The notes below the pieces were generated by a model. It saw only the letters and a program-made list of their open reading frames with translations. It searched no databases and had not been told where the DNA came from. From Puccinia triticina (lineage: Eukaryota > Basidiomycota > Pucciniomycetes > Pucciniales > Pucciniaceae): a stretch of 64,000 nt of DNA. Position numbers and translations under genes: made by a program. Positions 26,563-38,372 of the stretch are shown one piece after another (the stretch's first letter is position 1; each line of letters starts with the position of its first letter). Where the stretch lies: contig NC_070565.1 of NCBI RefSeq assembly GCF_026914185.1, positions 4,030,001-4,094,000 on the forward strand. The letters run 5' to 3'.

Positions 26563-26929
26563 AAAAAAAACCAACCACCAATTGTGCACCCAAGCTGCAA
26601 GGTACAGCGGGCAAGTTGAACACTGCTTGTAAATCCAGCTGTTTGGGGATTTTTATGGAATTTATGTGGTTGGCAGGATTTTTATCAACACCTAAAATTA
26701 TGTAGGTTGGATGGGAAAAAGCAGGACTGCAACCTAAGCTATTTTATTCCAAAAAATGTCAAGAGGGCAAGGAATTCTAAAGTTTCAAAAATCCCTCCCA
26801 GCCAAACTCAGATTCTTGGCCCCACAAAATGGGGTGATAGCGCGCAATTCCCTCCTGCCAAGTGCTGTTGGACGCTTGCTTTGCAAGACACACACCTGCA
26901 GCCAAGGGACTTTGTTAAGTTTGGTTCAA

Positions 26930-27808
26930 AGTTGATTTGTATGTACTTTTTTGAAAGTAAAGATTAAAGAAATTTGGTCTGCTTTTTGGCGCAATGAACG
27001 TTATTGGGTCTTCTCCCTTGGAGAACTGCCATCTAGTAAAAAGAGTTGATAAAAAACTTCATGACATTTCCTCCCCAAACAAATTGCTTCTATACATCAT
27101 TTTTGGGCCTGGCTCTCCCTCCTCTCAACAGTTCAGAACTTCACAGGTGTGGCTTGTGAGTTTACCAGCCAAAATATTTGTCATGAAAACTTGCTTGCAG
27201 GCACTGTGCAGTTCTTAACACCAAGCAAGACATCTCTTGAGCTTTATAAAGGCTAGATTAAGAAATTAAGATCAACATGAACTTCTTGTGAGGCATAATC
27301 ACTTAGGTTCAGCACTCACAATGTTCACATCTTTGATTTAGAATTGGGATCTAGAAGCTATCATTTGGATTGCAGTCACACACCTGGAGGATTTGTATTT
27401 TTTTTTTCATCTCATGAATCAAAAATTTGAAAGACTAAAGAATTCGCGAAAAAATGGCCGCCGGTCATTGGTTTGACATGTATTCAAAATGTCTTCATCG
27501 GGTCCATTTCTCTACACAGTACCACTAACGGGTCTACTACACACATGCCATGTTTGATTTTTGGTCGTACAATCAGGGATAGACGAGGCTGAGATACTCA
27601 TACTGGTATGATTCTGCAAGGTCGTTTCCATTGCTCTTGAGACGTAAAAGCCGGTCCGAATTTCAATAGAGGTTTCCAGAACAAACGGCACCATCGATGG
27701 CCTTGTTGACTGACTTACCTCCACTCCTTCACCAAAACCAGCTAGCTACACAGTTGAAAACTCAACCGAGGAATCGCGAGTGAAATTTCGCGTCGTGTAG
27801 TGTCCATT
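26930..27808. other. no recognisable gene; 3' flank of the BRCT gene
   Basis: This is AT-rich with only short frames. A minus frame at 27512-27724 has no motif I know. It could be a downstream exon of the BRCT gene, but nothing in it supports this. Confidence 0.3.
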
Positions 27809-29338
27809 TTATCTTAAGGATATGGAAGTTTCAATTTCATCGTCCGAGTCGATATTGTGTTCTTCTGATTCCGTAGAGCGATTGTAATCTTGAGATCCAG
27901 CGGAAGTCATTGGCAGAGGTTTTGGTGGCTGCAGGACTTTCGAGGCACGAGGTCGAATGCACGTATATTTTTCAACAGGTACCGCGCCATAAGACAGACA
28001 GCTGGTGACCCATTTAAAATCCATAATCCAAATCAACTCGTCGCCCGGTGTTTTTTCCAAAGAGGCCAGACACATTTCTTTGATGGTTTGTCTTTCTGAA
28101 GGGTCAGATACCACACTTCTGATTGCACGGAGACAAGAATTCCAGGATGTGTCATTTCGAACAATAATGTGAGTGACTTGTTTTGATCGTAACTCTGGTT
28201 GAATTTGAGCACCAGCTTCAAAGAGCCTCCGCATCCTCATTCGATCAGCATCGTCCAGATTATGTTGAACTGAAGGATCGATGAGATAATAAATACGACA
28301 TCGATTCATGAAAACTTTGGCTTTACTCCTTTTCGAAGATATCCTATTCGAGTGGGCAAGGAAGTCTGCCCACATTTCAACTCTCGGAAATCGAGCCGAT
28401 CGCTCCTTAGCCGTTAATTTGTCGTATGCATCCAATGTATCGATTTCTTTGACTTGAGACTCTCGCCGGGAACGCTTGGTAGTTTTCATCTTGATACTTG
28501 CACTACTCGTTTCACTCGTCGTGCGATGTAAGCCAGAACTGTCGAAAGCTTCCGACCGACTTGAAACGCGCCCGAAATTACTCCACCTTTCGCGAACTGA
28601 TGAGCTGCGATCTACCAGGTTTACAACGTCATGAGAAGTTGATTGCTTGGTTTTTTCACGAGAAGTTGATTGCTTGGTTTGTTCACAAGAAGTTGATTGC
28701 TTGTTTTGTTCATGAGGAGTTGATTGCTTGGGCTCATCAGATATCCCAGGGGTAGAACGTATTCCGGGAGACCGGGTATGAGTAGGGGCCTTCTTGAATT
28801 GGAAGATGCTTGAGGAAGATGCCGGAGTCTCTGGTGCAAGTAATACACTTTTTGTTTTTAGTGCGAGGGATAAACCTGGTGTCTCTGGTGCGAGCAGTAT
28901 TCGTCCCGAACGCGTCTTGTTGTGACTTTGAGGTGAAGTAGGCGATGAAGGCCCATTCAGATCTACCGAATCCATTTGGGGGTGCTCCCTAGTAGGTTCA
29001 ACCCCACTTCTAGTTGCATGAGGGGCTGGCACTACGGGAGGGGAAATTTGTTGGGCACTATCTGATCTGGTCTGGTCTGGTATGAGAATGGGCGAGGTTA
29101 AGCTCAAGTATTTTTCAACTGGTCCAATAGGAAGCCGGTTTCGCGCAAGACACTGAGCTACTTTCTGATCATGAGACTTTTTCCACGCTATCGAGGATCG
29201 TCGCCACTCATCGATCTCCTCGGATGAAGAATCGAATAAGTCTGGTGAGCTGCTCGCGACTCTCTTCCGACTAGTGGATGGTTCGCAGTAGGATTGTTTC
29301 AAGGATGGCACAAACGAAGACTGGCTTGGAGAATCCAT
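27809..29338 (-). CDS. BRCT-domain protein
   Basis: A single uninterrupted frame of 509 codons starts at the ATG at 29338. Residues 1-330 are low in structure, rich in Ser, Pro and Lys. They include two LLAPETP words and a fourfold 9-residue repeat around EQTKQSTS (DNA about 28625-28740). A BRCT domain spans about 341-460: VFMNRCRIYYLID (first strand), VTHIIVRND (third strand), and WIMDFKWVTSCLSYGAVP with the conserved tryptophan of the last helix. BRCT domains bind phosphoproteins in DNA repair and checkpoint control, so a nuclear role is likely. The layout recalls the BRCT part of family X polymerases (POL4/lambda), but no polymerase core follows before the stop or in the next 800 bases. 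It may be a BRCT-only protein or a truncated gene. Confidence 0.75.
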   Translation of the reverse strand: MDSPSQSSFVPSLKQSYCEPSTSRKRVASSSPDLFDSSSEEIDEWRRSSIAWKKSHDQKVAQCLARNRLPIGPVEKYLSLTSPILIPDQTRSDSAQQISPPVVPAPHATRSGVEPTREHPQMDSVDLNGPSSPTSPQSHNKTRSGRILLAPETPGLSLALKTKSVLLAPETPASSSSIFQFKKAPTHTRSPGIRSTPGISDEPKQSTPHEQNKQSTSCEQTKQSTSREKTKQSTSHDVVNLVDRSSSVRERWSNFGRVSSRSEAFDSSGLHRTTSETSSASIKMKTTKRSRRESQVKEIDTLDAYDKLTAKERSARFPRVEMWADFLAHSNRISSKRSKAKVFMNRCRIYYLIDPSVQHNLDDADRMRMRRLFEAGAQIQPELRSKQVTHIIVRNDTSWNSCLRAIRSVVSDPSERQTIKEMCLASLEKTPGDELIWIMDFKWVTSCLSYGAVPVEKYTCIRPRASKVLQPPKPLPMTSAGSQDYNRSTESEEHNIDSDDEIETSISLR

Positions 29339-31319
29339 CTAAAAGAAAAATTTCATGAACGAGTTAGTCAGACCAATGGACGGGCGACAAAAATGCGTAT
29401 GTCAGAACAACACAACGCAGGTAAACATTCAGTCTTTGGATCATCAGCTTGTGAAATCAACTGCACATCAAAACGAACAACAATCACCCTCCAGGAAATG
29501 AAGTTGAGAGGAATATATCAATAAAGTAGAGAACTCACCCTTGGAAGTTCCAGGTTTCTAGATTGGTTGTGACTATGAGGTGATTTGAAGTCAGATCAAA
29601 ATTGGGGAGCCGAGGGGGGACGGCACCCAATTTCCGAATGTCACAGGTGGAGATAGGTGGTACAACAAGGTGCGATCAAGTGTAACACCCCTTTCACTTC
29701 TCTCAGGCTTTTCAGGGCCTTTGCATGGAAAACCAGTCAAGGGAAAGCCATCCATGCCTTGGGGACTGAGCCTTATTTCTTACTTGGAAATGTGTGACTT
29801 CCCGTCGAGATCTGAGGGCCTCCCAGAAGTTATCTGGAGCCCCAAAAGCCAGATTTCCCTACAAAAATATAGACTTTTTGGGTCTATATCCTCAACTGCA
29901 AGGGTCCCAGATGTGACAGGAAGTCATCCAATGTTAAAGAGTTTTCTGGAGAAGGGTATGTGGTTAGGTGTAATGGTAAACAATATTTGTGGGCCTCCCA
30001 GAAGTGATCTAGAGTGCCCAAGCCTAGATTTCCCTGGCAAAATCTACATTTTTCAGGTCTGAGTCAACATCTGTGAGTGTCCCAGATATGACAGTTAGAC
30101 ATAGTGGATAACTTCCTGTCAGCATTTAGAGAGCTCTAGATGGCCTTTAAAACTAAGACACCTACCAAAACCCCAATCCGTGCACATGAAAGCAATGACC
30201 TACAGGCTTAGGAAAACATTTTCCTTTTTACTGAAAAATAAGAGTTTGGGTGTTTAAATTGAGATCTGAGAGGCTCCCAGACTTCACATGAGGTCATCCA
30301 GTCACCCAGCTCCTACCAAGCCTGTTGAAAAGGTGACATGATGGCATCCTGTCATCCAGATTCCAGAAAACCAGTCCTCCCAAGAAAATTTGGGCATAAA
30401 ACCTAATAAGACTACTTGGATTAAAACCTAATAAGACTACTTGGATTACAGCAAGCACATGAGCAAATTTGAGGAAGTGATCAAAAAAATTACAACCAGG
30501 TTTGATATCTGTTGAATGACTGTCACTAGAGGCCAAGGTGGCCTCGCCGCTGCACTCTCATGGGATATAGTGTTGGAGCCAATTGCAAATTATGGTACCA
30601 CAAATAGGTTTGGGTTTTTCAAAATTAAGGAATTAACACTGGATACAGATTCAAAGAGATACCCGTGGAGAGAGCATGAATTATGAGGCCAATGGACATG
30701 TTACCATTTATATCTTTTGGATACCAAACATATGCATATAGAAGCCAATCAGCAGTAAATTGATTCACAGCTTTTTACAATGCATTCTCTCCAGAAGCTT
30801 GATTTTGATTTTTGAGACCAGTTATCCAGCCATTTATCCAAACCTGGAAAAACTGAAAATGTGTATGGTATGTCAAATTTCTCACAAAAAAGGTGCAATT
30901 TTCATTACAGCTGAGGAGGTATTTATGTAAGAGGAAGAAAATTATGAGAAACTGTCATTCTTCTTAACACCAAACATCTCCACAAAATGATATGGTGTGA
31001 ATTTGAATGCTAATTACAGATGAAAGATAGATAGAGATAAGAAAGGAACACTGTAGAAAATTGTGGTGGGGTCTGGGCCTCCACAACACAGTTGGCAAGG
31101 GCCATTCATAGGCGTGAGGATAGAACTGTGTCTGTGAAAAATGATTTAGGTATGTCTATGGTTTAGGCAAACACATCCCTTTACCCTAAACGCACTCAGG
31201 ACATGCCTTGAAGTCCCGGAGCCGCACACTTTTTCCAAGGAGCAAATCCTTAGAAATGAAAGAAAAAAATGTTTTGGGGGGTTTTTATGATGGCAAAGAT
31301 GTTGAAAGGAAAAGCTTCA
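29339..31319. other. decayed repeat DNA, no gene
   Basis: Words such as GAGATCTGAGGGCCTCCCAGA, CCAGATTTCCCT, GTCCCAGATGTGACA and AGTCATCCA recur at about 29810-29940, 29995-30095 and 30262-30300. This indicates degraded copies of a repeat of roughly 170-190 bp. A 24-bp tandem duplication (AAACCTAATAAGACTACTTG...) lies at about 30399-30446. No coding potential is recognised. Confidence 0.5.
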
Positions 31320-32080
31320 TGTCCCAGGGAACCTTGTAAACGCTGAGGTTCTGCTACCTATCGCGGTTGATGGTCGTCCGGCGCTGCTTGAAGAGGGTCC
31401 GGAAGGTCTTTCCGTCCAGCTCCTGGTCATATTTGTGCACAAATATTTCATTGAAATGGCTTGTCCTGGAAAAAGTGAGTGTTGGTGAGGGCCCAGGCGC
31501 AGCCCCTCCTGTAGGAGGCCGGGCCGAGCGACGCGCCCGCGCTGAAAAATTGTCCGTTCGCCCAGAACAACCCGATCCTCCGCCAGCAACAGCTTTGTAT
31601 AGAAGTATGGTCAGTGATGCTGGAATCACAGTGGTCAAGAGTTTTGGGGGAAAAAGAAAGACTGACTGATATCCAACTGGGGAATTTGCCAGCGGTGATC
31701 AAATCGCGGACGGTCTTGTGGCGACGATTGAGCCTGCTGACATTGGTTCTTGTGCCGCCGATATCGAGTCCAATGAGGAAGTTTTTGATGAGCTCGAAGG
31801 CGGTGCAGGCGTAGCCGACGAAGCCACTGGCGGGGCCAGACAGGGCCGAGTGGAGGACGCAGGAGTGCGCCATATCTGTCGGCCCGCCGTCCAAGCAAAC
31901 CAACTTCTCCCGCGTCTTCCGCTGCCGTCGGTCTGTTGGTCTTGCTTGGCATGGAGACTTCTGTCGAAGCCGGCAAAGAAGTGTTTCAGGCAACGACAAA
32001 AGTCCGGCGTACGTGGTCAAGAACATCCGGCACGCGACCAGCTCCATCATCGGCATGAAGAGCAACATATATCATCAAGC
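31320..32080 (-). pseudogene. 5-oxoprolinase (hydantoinase A domain) fragment
   Basis: Read on the minus strand in more than one frame the order is MPMMELVACRM, LVCLDGGPTDMAHS, ALSGPASGFVGYA, FLIGLDIGGTRTNVSRLN, KAVAGGGSG, SLGPASYRRG and NEIFVHKYDQELDG. This is the succession of the ATPase-fold part of ATP-dependent 5-oxoprolinase, the glutathione-cycle enzyme: Q-S-D-G-G, S-G-P-A-G-G-V-V-G-Y, G-x-D-M-G-G-T-S-T-D-V-S-R, A-G-G-G-S, G-A-x-P-G-P-A-C-Y-R. Frameshifts and replaced key residues (GGTRTNV for GGTSTDV) show decay. Only about 230 of some 1250 codons remain, so this is a relic. Confidence 0.7.
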
Positions 32081-33266
<1,186 letters not shown>

Positions 33267-33504
33267 ACAGAGAGATTAGAAATGGAGAGATTTCCAGATT
33301 GTATGGCAAAGAGAAGCCTGATAGATTAAATAACCTCTGTATACATGGCTGGAGCCTGAGATTCTTAAGAAACTCAACATAAATTATCAGAGTGGCGGGA
33401 AAGCAGATGATTTTGGGAATCTCAGCAAGCTTGTTGCCATAAACCTTCTTCCCCTCAGGGTAGCTGCTGGTGGCCTGTTGTAGGAATAAATTGGTGATTT
33501 TGGT

Positions 33505-36500
33505 TTAAACTTTAAACATGTTCAAGTGAGCGTTCAAATTTGTAATTGATGCCCTAAATATTGTGTTGAAAAAGATTTTGAAAGGGGTTCTTATCTTGTT
33601 ATCTGCTCCAAATGCAATTTTCATCAACCCCTCATACCCTGAGTTTTTCATCCAAAATTCTGCAAAGGACCAGGTCAAAGAGGCTATGCGCTGGTTGCGC
33701 TGGGTGCTATCATTATCTTTGTATGTTCTAATTAAAGAGGAAACTGCAAATTTCTCAAAAAATTTCTTGGCATCTTTCAGCAGTTCTTCAAAAATATTTT
33801 TTTCATTCTTGTACTGAATACCATTAGATTGGTTTGGCAGTACAATTAAAATAAAAATCATTTGAACATAATAAAGAAACACTGGATAGGTTTTTTCCAG
33901 GAGATGTGATGGGAATTCTTTGTTTTGCAATAATTCTATTTCAAAGTTAAGATCAACTAGATTGATGTTGTTGTTCTGCCTTTCCCAGAAGTTTAACCAC
34001 AAATCTTTGACTTCCAAAAATTCATCAAATGTTTTAGTCTGCAACTTCTGAGAGAAATTCAGGTCTACCCTTCTTATATTTTTATGATTGTTTTTAAAAT
34101 GACCATGAAGTTCAGTCCCATCATCTGCAGATTCAATCTGGAAAGCTTTTTGTATGTCAGCAAACCACCTGGGAGCAACACTTTCATCAGCCAATCCAAT
34201 ACTTCCTGTTCTTGGATCTACTCCAATTTGTCTGAATATCTCATTAACTGCTTCTTGGATGTTTTTGTTTTCATCTTGTATAAAAAGGCTGTCTTCATTA
34301 AAATACATTCTTTCCATATGAAATTTGCAAGTAAACCTCAGGTGATTGTTCAGTTGTTCAAATGAGGATATCAAAACAAGGTTGAAAAATGACTTGAAAT
34401 TTGCTTTGACACCTTTTGATCCATTCAGAGCAATTCTTTGCACTTGCTTTGTGCATGAGTTCTGAATCCAATATTTTAATAGGATCCAAATCTTTCCAGG
34501 AAATGATTGTCTATCATGATATGCAGTTGGTTCCTGACTCAGTAGATGTGGTGCAGAAGCTTTAAAGATTTCTATGGCCTGTATAATCAGACGTGGAGTA
34601 TCTTCAATCTTCTCTTCCATGGATTCACCAGGATTCATTATGTGATCAATCATTTGCACATGGAAAAGAAACAAAGGAAACATTTCTTTTGCACTTCCGC
34701 CAGATGTGAATATTTTATTTGACATTTCCCTTTCAAATTGGATCTTGCCATTAGTCTGTCTCTCCCAGAATTTAAACCATATCTGTTTGTTTTTTAAGAG
34801 TAGCTCAAATTTATTTAAGCACATTCTATGGTTGAATCTCTGCCTGCCACTCAATCCACTTTCCACAAGGTCCTCAAAAACCATGACCCTGTGAGTAACT
34901 GAGTGTACAGCCTTAAGAACAACAGTGCAATTTTCAGAATCTAATGTGATACTTCCTGTTTTTCCCAATCTTATTGAGGAGAGAAGTTTCTGAAATTGAT
35001 CTTGAACATTCCTATATGGATCTTCAGCAAAAAGGCTATCTTTGTTAAAATACAGGATTTTCATCTTTGAATTGGCAATCTTACTGGTAAGTTGAAAGTT
35101 GTGTCTTTTATTGCGGAGAGCTGAACATGAAATGGCTCTTGATCGTTCCTGTGCTGACAGGGGAGCCTTAAAAAGTTTTTCCACAAGCTCCTTTTCAGAT
35201 TTGTTTCTGCTTTTTGGAGAAGAAATTGTGTGGCTTGGAGTGCCTTCCTTGGAGCACCCAACATTGCTTGATTTGGGTTTAATTTCCAGAAATATTTTTG
35301 ATTTAATTTTTTCTTTCAAGGCCCCTGATCTATCTGCTGATATCTCAACTTCTGCAGATGATGCTTTGGTTCTTAATTGCTTCATAGATTCTGTCACCTG
35401 CCTGATCCTGGCTGGATTGGTTTGAGCTTCAGATTGTGAAGGTGATTTTGTAGGATTCTGGCTTTTATCTGTGCTGTTTACTGAAGTAGATAGAATCTTC
35501 TTATAACCAGGTGTTTTCTTATCACCAGGTGTTTTCTTATCACCAGGTCTTTTATTTAATTTAGAACTAGATTCAGTGTTGAAATTAGAATGCTTGAGTG
35601 CCATTGTCTTCAGAGGGACTGATTGATCTGATTTTTCTTTAGAGGTTTTTGAGCCCATTCCATCCCCCATCTTGTTTATTCTACCCATGTATGGACCATT
35701 ATTTGTAACTGATCCTTTGGGGAGGACTGATGATGCTATACTTACTGAGCTCTTTGATCCCAAAGATCCTGTTTCTTCAATTTTCTTTTGGTTGATGTTC
35801 TTTTGAAAAACTTGTGATGGGTCCATGCTGGGTTTTGTTTTCTTCAACAATCTTTGTTCCAGCTGATTATCACAATTCTTTCTAATCTTATCATTTCTCA
35901 TAGCACTAGAGGTACCATGATTGAAATTGTATAGTACTGGGTGATTTGATTCAACTTCCTGGATTGAAATGAATCCCGTTCCTTTTTTAAAATCAATTGA
36001 TCCACCTGAAGAAGAAATATTTATTTCTTTGAATTTTTTAAGAGTGCTGGATTGTCCTATTGAAATGCTTTTGGTATTTGATTGTTCCAGAGAAATCTGT
36101 TCATGATTTGTATTTTGTGTCACAAGTTTCCTCAAATGGTGGTTGGCTCTAGGCTTCTTGTCTGCTGGTCCAAATTCAATCAGCTGACTATAAGGAGCCT
36201 TCTTGATTTTAGAACTTTCCATTGAGATCCCAATCTTCTTAATTGCATTTGATTTCAAGTCCTTGTGTGGAGGTTGATATTGTGAGGAGAGTGGTTCTCT
36301 GTGTTTTTTAAATCCCTGGACAAGTGCAGTTTTCATGTAGGATGATGTAAACAAATCTCCTAACAGATCAACCTTTGTGTCTGTGTTCCTGTTTTGGTTT
36401 TTGGTGATTGAACCTTTGAGTTTTGTGTTAGCCATTGGTTTGACTTCTGAGAAATGATGTGGATTGGAGTCTGCATTGGTAATTGGAAATTCAGTCCCAG

Positions 36501-36933
36501 AATCATAATTGATATCTTTTTCTGGAAATGGGATCCTCCTTGCCATTGAAGATGATGAAGGACACCCAAAAGGGCTAGACCCATCATGGTGTGTTTGCTC
36601 TTGAGCTCCAATTTCTACATGAGCACTATTTCTTTTAGCCTGGGACTGATTTGTTGATAAAAGCACGGGCTGCCTAGAATTTCTGAGACCTGATTGTTTG
36701 GGGGCAGTGTTTTCATGATTCATCTGTGCCAATGGTTTCATAATTATATTTTCCTTGCACTGAATCCCTGATTTCAATGATAGTTTACCAGAAAAATCTT
36801 TAACATTTGTCTGTTCAATCCAATCTTCCTTATGGGTTAAAGGACTAGTATCCACAGATTCACAAAAATCAGGCATTGCATTGCAAGAAATAAGAATAGC
36901 CAAAAAGGCCAGGATGTGTTGCACTTTAGGCAT
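33505..36933 (-). CDS. large candidate secreted protein with two related C-terminal domains
   Basis: This is one frame without introns. The frame opens at 36984, but the ATG at 36933 is preferred: it gives MPKVQHILAFLAILISCNA, a classical signal peptide, and a protein of 1142 aa (1159 from the upstream ATG). Up to about residue 640 (numbering from 36984) it is disordered, Ser/Lys/Asn-rich, with a short PGDKKTPG repeat. Two domains follow, at about 641-881 and 889-1155, that align with each other: YFNKDSLF with YFNEDSLF, KTGSI with RTGSI, IWFKFWERQTNGKI with LWLNFWERQNNNIN, FPLFLFHVQMI with YPVFLYYVQMI, and FKSFFN with FKIFFN. I know no named family with these motifs. Secretion, size and lack of introns make a rust-specific secreted protein or effector plausible, but that is inference. 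Confidence 0.75.
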   Translation of the reverse strand: MPKVQHILAFLAILISCNAMPDFCESVDTSPLTHKEDWIEQTNVKDFSGKLSLKSGIQCKENIIMKPLAQMNHENTAPKQSGLRNSRQPVLLSTNQSQAKRNSAHVEIGAQEQTHHDGSSPFGCPSSSSMARRIPFPEKDINYDSGTEFPITNADSNPHHFSEVKPMANTKLKGSITKNQNRNTDTKVDLLGDLFTSSYMKTALVQGFKKHREPLSSQYQPPHKDLKSNAIKKIGISMESSKIKKAPYSQLIEFGPADKKPRANHHLRKLVTQNTNHEQISLEQSNTKSISIGQSSTLKKFKEINISSSGGSIDFKKGTGFISIQEVESNHPVLYNFNHGTSSAMRNDKIRKNCDNQLEQRLLKKTKPSMDPSQVFQKNINQKKIEETGSLGSKSSVSIASSVLPKGSVTNNGPYMGRINKMGDGMGSKTSKEKSDQSVPLKTMALKHSNFNTESSSKLNKRPGDKKTPGDKKTPGYKKILSTSVNSTDKSQNPTKSPSQSEAQTNPARIRQVTESMKQLRTKASSAEVEISADRSGALKEKIKSKIFLEIKPKSSNVGCSKEGTPSHTISSPKSRNKSEKELVEKLFKAPLSAQERSRAISCSALRNKRHNFQLTSKIANSKMKILYFNKDSLFAEDPYRNVQDQFQKLLSSIRLGKTGSITLDSENCTVVLKAVHSVTHRVMVFEDLVESGLSGRQRFNHRMCLNKFELLLKNKQIWFKFWERQTNGKIQFEREMSNKIFTSGGSAKEMFPLFLFHVQMIDHIMNPGESMEEKIEDTPRLIIQAIEIFKASAPHLLSQEPTAYHDRQSFPGKIWILLKYWIQNSCTKQVQRIALNGSKGVKANFKSFFNLVLISSFEQLNNHLRFTCKFHMERMYFNEDSLFIQDENKNIQEAVNEIFRQIGVDPRTGSIGLADESVAPRWFADIQKAFQIESADDGTELHGHFKNNHKNIRRVDLNFSQKLQTKTFDEFLEVKDLWLNFWERQNNNINLVDLNFEIELLQNKEFPSHLLEKTYPVFLYYVQMIFILIVLPNQSNGIQYKNEKNIFEELLKDAKKFFEKFAVSSLIRTYKDNDSTQRNQRIASLTWSFAEFWMKNSGYEGLMKIAFGADNKIRTPFKIFFNTIFRASITNLNAHLNMFKV

Positions 36934-37134
36934 TGATTTTGTTCTTGTGAGTGGAATCAATTTTGTTCTAGTTGGGCTGACCAAGTGTGTGATTTATACA
37001 TTCAATCTGGTAATTTTTGGGAATGGGGAGTGGGAAGAACAAAATAATGTGTGAAGTAAAAAAAAAAGTCAAGTTTTCTGTGGCAGCTTGCACATACACA
37101 AGGTAAAACTTTATGTAAAAGTTAACTATCCAAG

Positions 37135-37214
37135 GAGTGGAGTTGTGAAACAAAAACCCAAAATTTCATATCCAAGGATCGAGTGGAGTTGTGAAACAAA
37201 AACCCAAAATTTCA
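37135..37214. repeat. 34-bp direct duplication upstream of the secreted-protein gene
   Basis: GAGTGGAGTTGTGAAACAAA and 14 further bases occur at 37135-37168 and again at 37181-37214 with a 12-bp spacer. It lies about 200 bp upstream of the start at 36933, in the likely promoter or leader. Confidence 0.8.
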
Positions 37215-37754
37215 AATAGGGGTGGGGAGAAGATTTTGCATCTGTATGCAGAAGATTTACATACTCCTATGTAGTTACACCAAGGCTTTCATCCCCAATC
37301 ATGTAACTGGGTGGACATTCCTACATTCAGAGAGGGAATTTGAGTGGCAATTTACTGCTTTTCAATGTTCTCCTGAACATTTTCAAGGTGTAGCAACCCA
37401 ATGGGAAGACATCCAGTCTGCTGTTAGCCATACTCCTGATTGGGAGGGTCTATCTGGCCTGTGTTTTCATGCTTCAACTTGGTCTAGTAGGCTTCCTAGG
37501 AGATTCTAGATGTGTTGGCCTGTCCCAGGAGTGTTTGATCATCCTCAAGCCATCCGGATTCTGGAGACTCCTCTTGACTCTTGAGGCCATTCTCCACTTG
37601 TCAGGGGCACTAAGTAGGTTTCTAATGTGTCCCTGTTGAGTTGACACATCCTGAAATTCCCCAGGCTTATCAGTTGCATGCCTTACTCTCATGAACATTG
37701 GAGCCCAGCCAAATACTCCGGGGTGCTGGAGCCTGGCTCCAGACCTCTTGCTTC

Positions 37755-38120
37755 CATCCCCTTTAGACATATGTAGCACATCATGCTTCAGGTTGGATGT
37801 TACTAGTTGGCCCTAGACCAACTGGTTGGGTCTGGTTCTGGTAGTGTGCATGAATCTAGAGTTCTATGCAACCAGACCATGAAGGCTTCAAGTGCAACCT
37901 AGGTTGTGGGGGAAGCCGGCATGAAAGCCCTGATGACAACCGCTGCTTTTGGATAAACAATATGGCTTTATGGGTCTTGACAGAGATATCTCTTGGGCAT
38001 TATTTTTGAAGAGAGGAGAAGTTATACACAGAGAACTAACAAACCTGATTACCCAGTTGGTCTAGGGCCAACAAGTAACATCCAACCTGAAGCTTGATGT
38101 GCTACATCTAAAGGAGATGG
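37755..38120. mobile_element. fold-back element with 70-bp arms
   Basis: The arm 37755-37830 (CATCCCCTTTAGACATATGT...CCCTAGACCAACTGG) is complementary at roughly 90% to 38051-38120, around a 220-bp centre. No protein is encoded. Flanking target repeats are not clear. A MITE or fold-back element is the likely identity. Confidence 0.65.
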
Positions 38121-38182
38121 AAGGAAGAGATCTGGATTCCTCTGCTACATACGCCCATATGTATTCCCAATTGCCAAGCTGG

Positions 38183-38372
38183 ATGGGTGTTCAAAGCTGT
38201 CTTGCATCAAATCATAAAAATCTAATCTGAAAAAAATATGTTCCACCCACGCACTCAAATTAGAGCAATATTTCTAGAATGGTACATATGAAATCATCAC
38301 TTGAAAGTTTTATGTATGATTTTATGATTTTTATGCATTGAAAATTTTATGATTTCAACTTTGAACACCATG
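38183..38372. mobile_element. MITE of the GGTGTTCAAAG family with ATG target duplication
   Basis: The element is 38186-38369, from GGTGTTCAAAG to CTTTGAACACC, flanked by ATG on both sides (38183-38185 and 38370-38372). Internally it shares long blocks with the copies at 43832 and 56835 (CACTCAAATTAGAGCAA, TTCTAGAATGGTACATATG, AAATCATCACTTGAAAG), with several differences. Confidence 0.8.

Noticed and set aside
37474..37779. 101-codon minus frame near the fold-back element
   Set aside because: It overlaps a repeat arm and shows no recognised motif.
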